Program-made: the position numbers and the translations under genes | NCBI RefSeq assembly: GCF_023634645.1 | Contig: NZ_JAMKMR010000005.1 | Span: forward strand, 62,001 to 126,000 | DNA length: 64,000 nucleotides | Origin: Vibrio sinus | GTDB taxonomy: Bacteria; Pseudomonadota; Gammaproteobacteria; Enterobacterales; Vibrionaceae | Direction of reading: 5' to 3' | In this document: positions 63,501 to 64,000 of the stretch, piece after piece | How the letters are laid out: each line of letters starts with the position of its first letter | How positions within the stretch are numbered: the first letter of the stretch is position 1 | The notes under the pieces: model-generated | What the model was told of the DNA's origin: nothing | Databases searched by the model: none | Seen by the model: only the letters and a program-made list of their open reading frames with translations

Positions 63501-64000
63501 CATCGCAATCGAAAGCTAAAAGAAAGCAAAGATTTGTTTTCTCTGAAAGAAAGCTTGAAAGAGAAAGTTCAGCAGACATTATCAAAAGTGGCTGACGATG
63601 ATATCGAACAACAAGGGCTGAATACTTGGAGCTTCGGCGAGTTGCCAAAAGTGTATACGCAAAAACGGGGAGGTTATGACGTAAAGGCGTATCCGGCGAT
63701 AGTGGATGGTAAAAATAGTGTTGAAATAAAACTATTTGAAACTGAGCAAGAGCAAATTCGCGAAATGAAAGCGGGGCAACGTCGATTGGTGTTGCTGAAT
63801 GTCCCGTCTCCTATCAAGTATTTGCATGCGAACTTGCCGAATAAATCAAAGCTTGGGCTGTATTTTAACCCCTATGGCAAAGTCATGGATCTTATCGACG
63901 ATTGTATTTCCTGCGGTATTGATAAGTTGATTGAGGAAAAGGGCGGCTTAGTATGGCAACCAGAGGAATTTGAACAGTTAAGGGATTTCGTTCGCGCCGA
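60510..64000 (+). CDS. hrpA: ATP-dependent RNA helicase HrpA, 3' end beyond the window
   Basis: The frame is open from 60495 to the right edge. I place the start at TTG 60510 (another TTG lies at 60498; neither has a strong ribosome-binding site), giving about 1163 of the roughly 1300 residues typical of HrpA. Motifs seen are VKNPQ-like KIKNPQSKSAVFDE, Walker A GETGSGKTT (114-122), QPRRLAARSVANRI, the DEAH box (211-214), SATIDPERFS, TNVAETSLTVPGI and QRKGRCGRV, followed by the HA2, OB and DUF3418-type C-terminal regions. HrpA is a DEAH-box helicase involved in mRNA processing and in rescuing stalled or collided ribosomes. The sequence is closely similar to the E. coli protein as I remember it. 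Confidence 0.95.
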   Translation, partial: MTSSNTDNNRPTTSEPAKKANDVASLRNALNECMLRDRFRLNKRIRGASKIKNPQSKSAVFDEIALDIAKSMAEVELRNSACHTIEYPEILPVSQKKQEIAEAIDNNQVVIIAGETGSGKTTQIPKICVELGRGKYGLIGHTQPRRLAARSVANRIAEEMQCPLGSSVGYKVRFNDQISDSTQVKLMTDGILLAEIQHDRYLNQYDTIIIDEAHERSLNIDFILGYLKELLPKRPDLKVIITSATIDPERFSKHFYDAPIIEVSGRTYPVETRYRPLKGEEESDRDQLDGIFEAVDELCDEGLGDILIFMNGEREIRDTADALSKRNLRDTEIVRLYARLSAGEQNKIFQPHAGRRIVLATNVAETSLTVPGIKYVIDPGTARISRYSYRTKVQRLPIEPVSQASANQRKGRCGRVEEGICIRLYSEEDFASRPEFTDPEILRTNLASVILQMTALGLGDIQAFPFVEAPDSKNIQDGVRLLEELGAIASATQKKPEERGRSSYCLTSTGRQLARLPIDPRLARMVIEAPKYGCLKEVMVIASALSIQDPRERPSDKQQSADDKHKRFFHEDSDFMTFVNLWNYLQKQQKSLSSNQFRKQCKQDYLNYLRVREWQDVYFQIHQVVRELDFKLNDEPSGYDNIHCSLLVGLLSHIGLKDAEKNHYQGARNARFHIFPASGLFKKQPKWVMSAELVETSKLWGRIIAKIQPEWVEPLAKHLIKRSHSEPHWSKKRAAVMAYEKVMLYGIPIVAKRLVNFGNIDATVSREIFMRSALVEGEWETKHAFFKQNRQLLQEVEELEHKSRRRDILVDDEELYQFYDQRVGTDVVSGKHFDTWWKKASKENKELLNFEKEMLFKGDASHVTELDYPNFWYQNNLKLKLSYQFEPGEDSDGVTVHIPLPILNQVEQTGFDWQIPGLRHELIVCLIKSLPKPVRKNFVPAPNYADAFVAKATPLDAPLLDSLEKELRRMTGVEVLREDWNLEQVPEHLKVTFRAVDHRNRKLKESKDLFSLKESLKEKVQQTLSKVADDDIEQQGLNTWSFGELPKVYTQKRGGYDVKAYPAIVDGKNSVEIKLFETEQEQIREMKAGQRRLVLLNVPSPIKYLHANLPNKSKLGLYFNPYGKVMDLIDDCISCGIDKLIEEKGGLVWQPEEFEQLRDFVRA

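Noticed and set aside
1-64000. rRNA, tRNA, CRISPR, integrase, transposase
   Set aside because: I looked for these by eye on both strands and saw none. A dedicated tRNA or small-RNA search was not possible.

Overview
The window looks like a piece of a Vibrio (Vibrionaceae, gamma-proteobacterium) chromosome, probably the accessory-rich smaller one. The evidence is the gene content (ppsR/ppsA pair, hrpA, AbgT carrier, TrmY-like methyltransferase, many orphan periplasmic binding proteins), Vibrio-like protein sequences, moderate-to-low GC, and very AT-rich intergenic stretches around the secretion genes. I see no rRNA, tRNA, CRISPR array, integrase or insertion sequence. All family names come from motifs and remembered family features, not from database searches.

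Left part (1-20.4 kb): the end of an extracellular nuclease; a small ORF behind a near-perfect LexA box; a secreted protein; two orphan family-3 solute-binding proteins; a TrmY-like SPOUT methyltransferase; a response regulator with a degenerate HD-GYP domain; a delta-class carbonic anhydrase; a YdjM-type membrane protein; an operon of binding protein, sensor kinase and single-domain receiver; an AbgT transporter; divergent ppsR and ppsA; a binding-protein gene broken by an in-frame TGA next to an OpuAC-type betaine/choline-binding protein; an MFS carrier; and a SnoaL-like protein.

Middle (20.4-33.2 kb): another orphan binding protein; a four-gene reverse-strand operon of a membrane-anchored DUF2760 protein, two different Hsp70-family ATPases and a Tag-like glycosylase; a DEDDh exonuclease; a TerB-like protein; a complete tatABC operon outside its usual ubiB neighbourhood; and a PhoD-like phosphatase.

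Right part (33.3-56.1 kb): a type VI secretion locus. Reverse-strand vgrG, DUF6931 and PAAR genes diverge from a long forward operon: tssA, hcp, tssB, tssC, a second tssC-like gene, tssE, tssF, tssG, FHA, tssJ, tssK, tssL with a SPOR-like tail, tssM, a small kinase-like gene and an unrecognised last gene. No tssH/clpV, no PppA-type phosphatase and no sigma-54 activator lie in the window. Two unrecognised genes in an AT-rich patch beyond PAAR, plus the last gene of the operon, are the best effector or immunity candidates.

Beyond the T6SS locus are a GlxA/AraC-type regulator, an OmpR-type two-component pair that may regulate it, a SAM methyltransferase, and hrpA starting at a TTG codon and running off the right edge.
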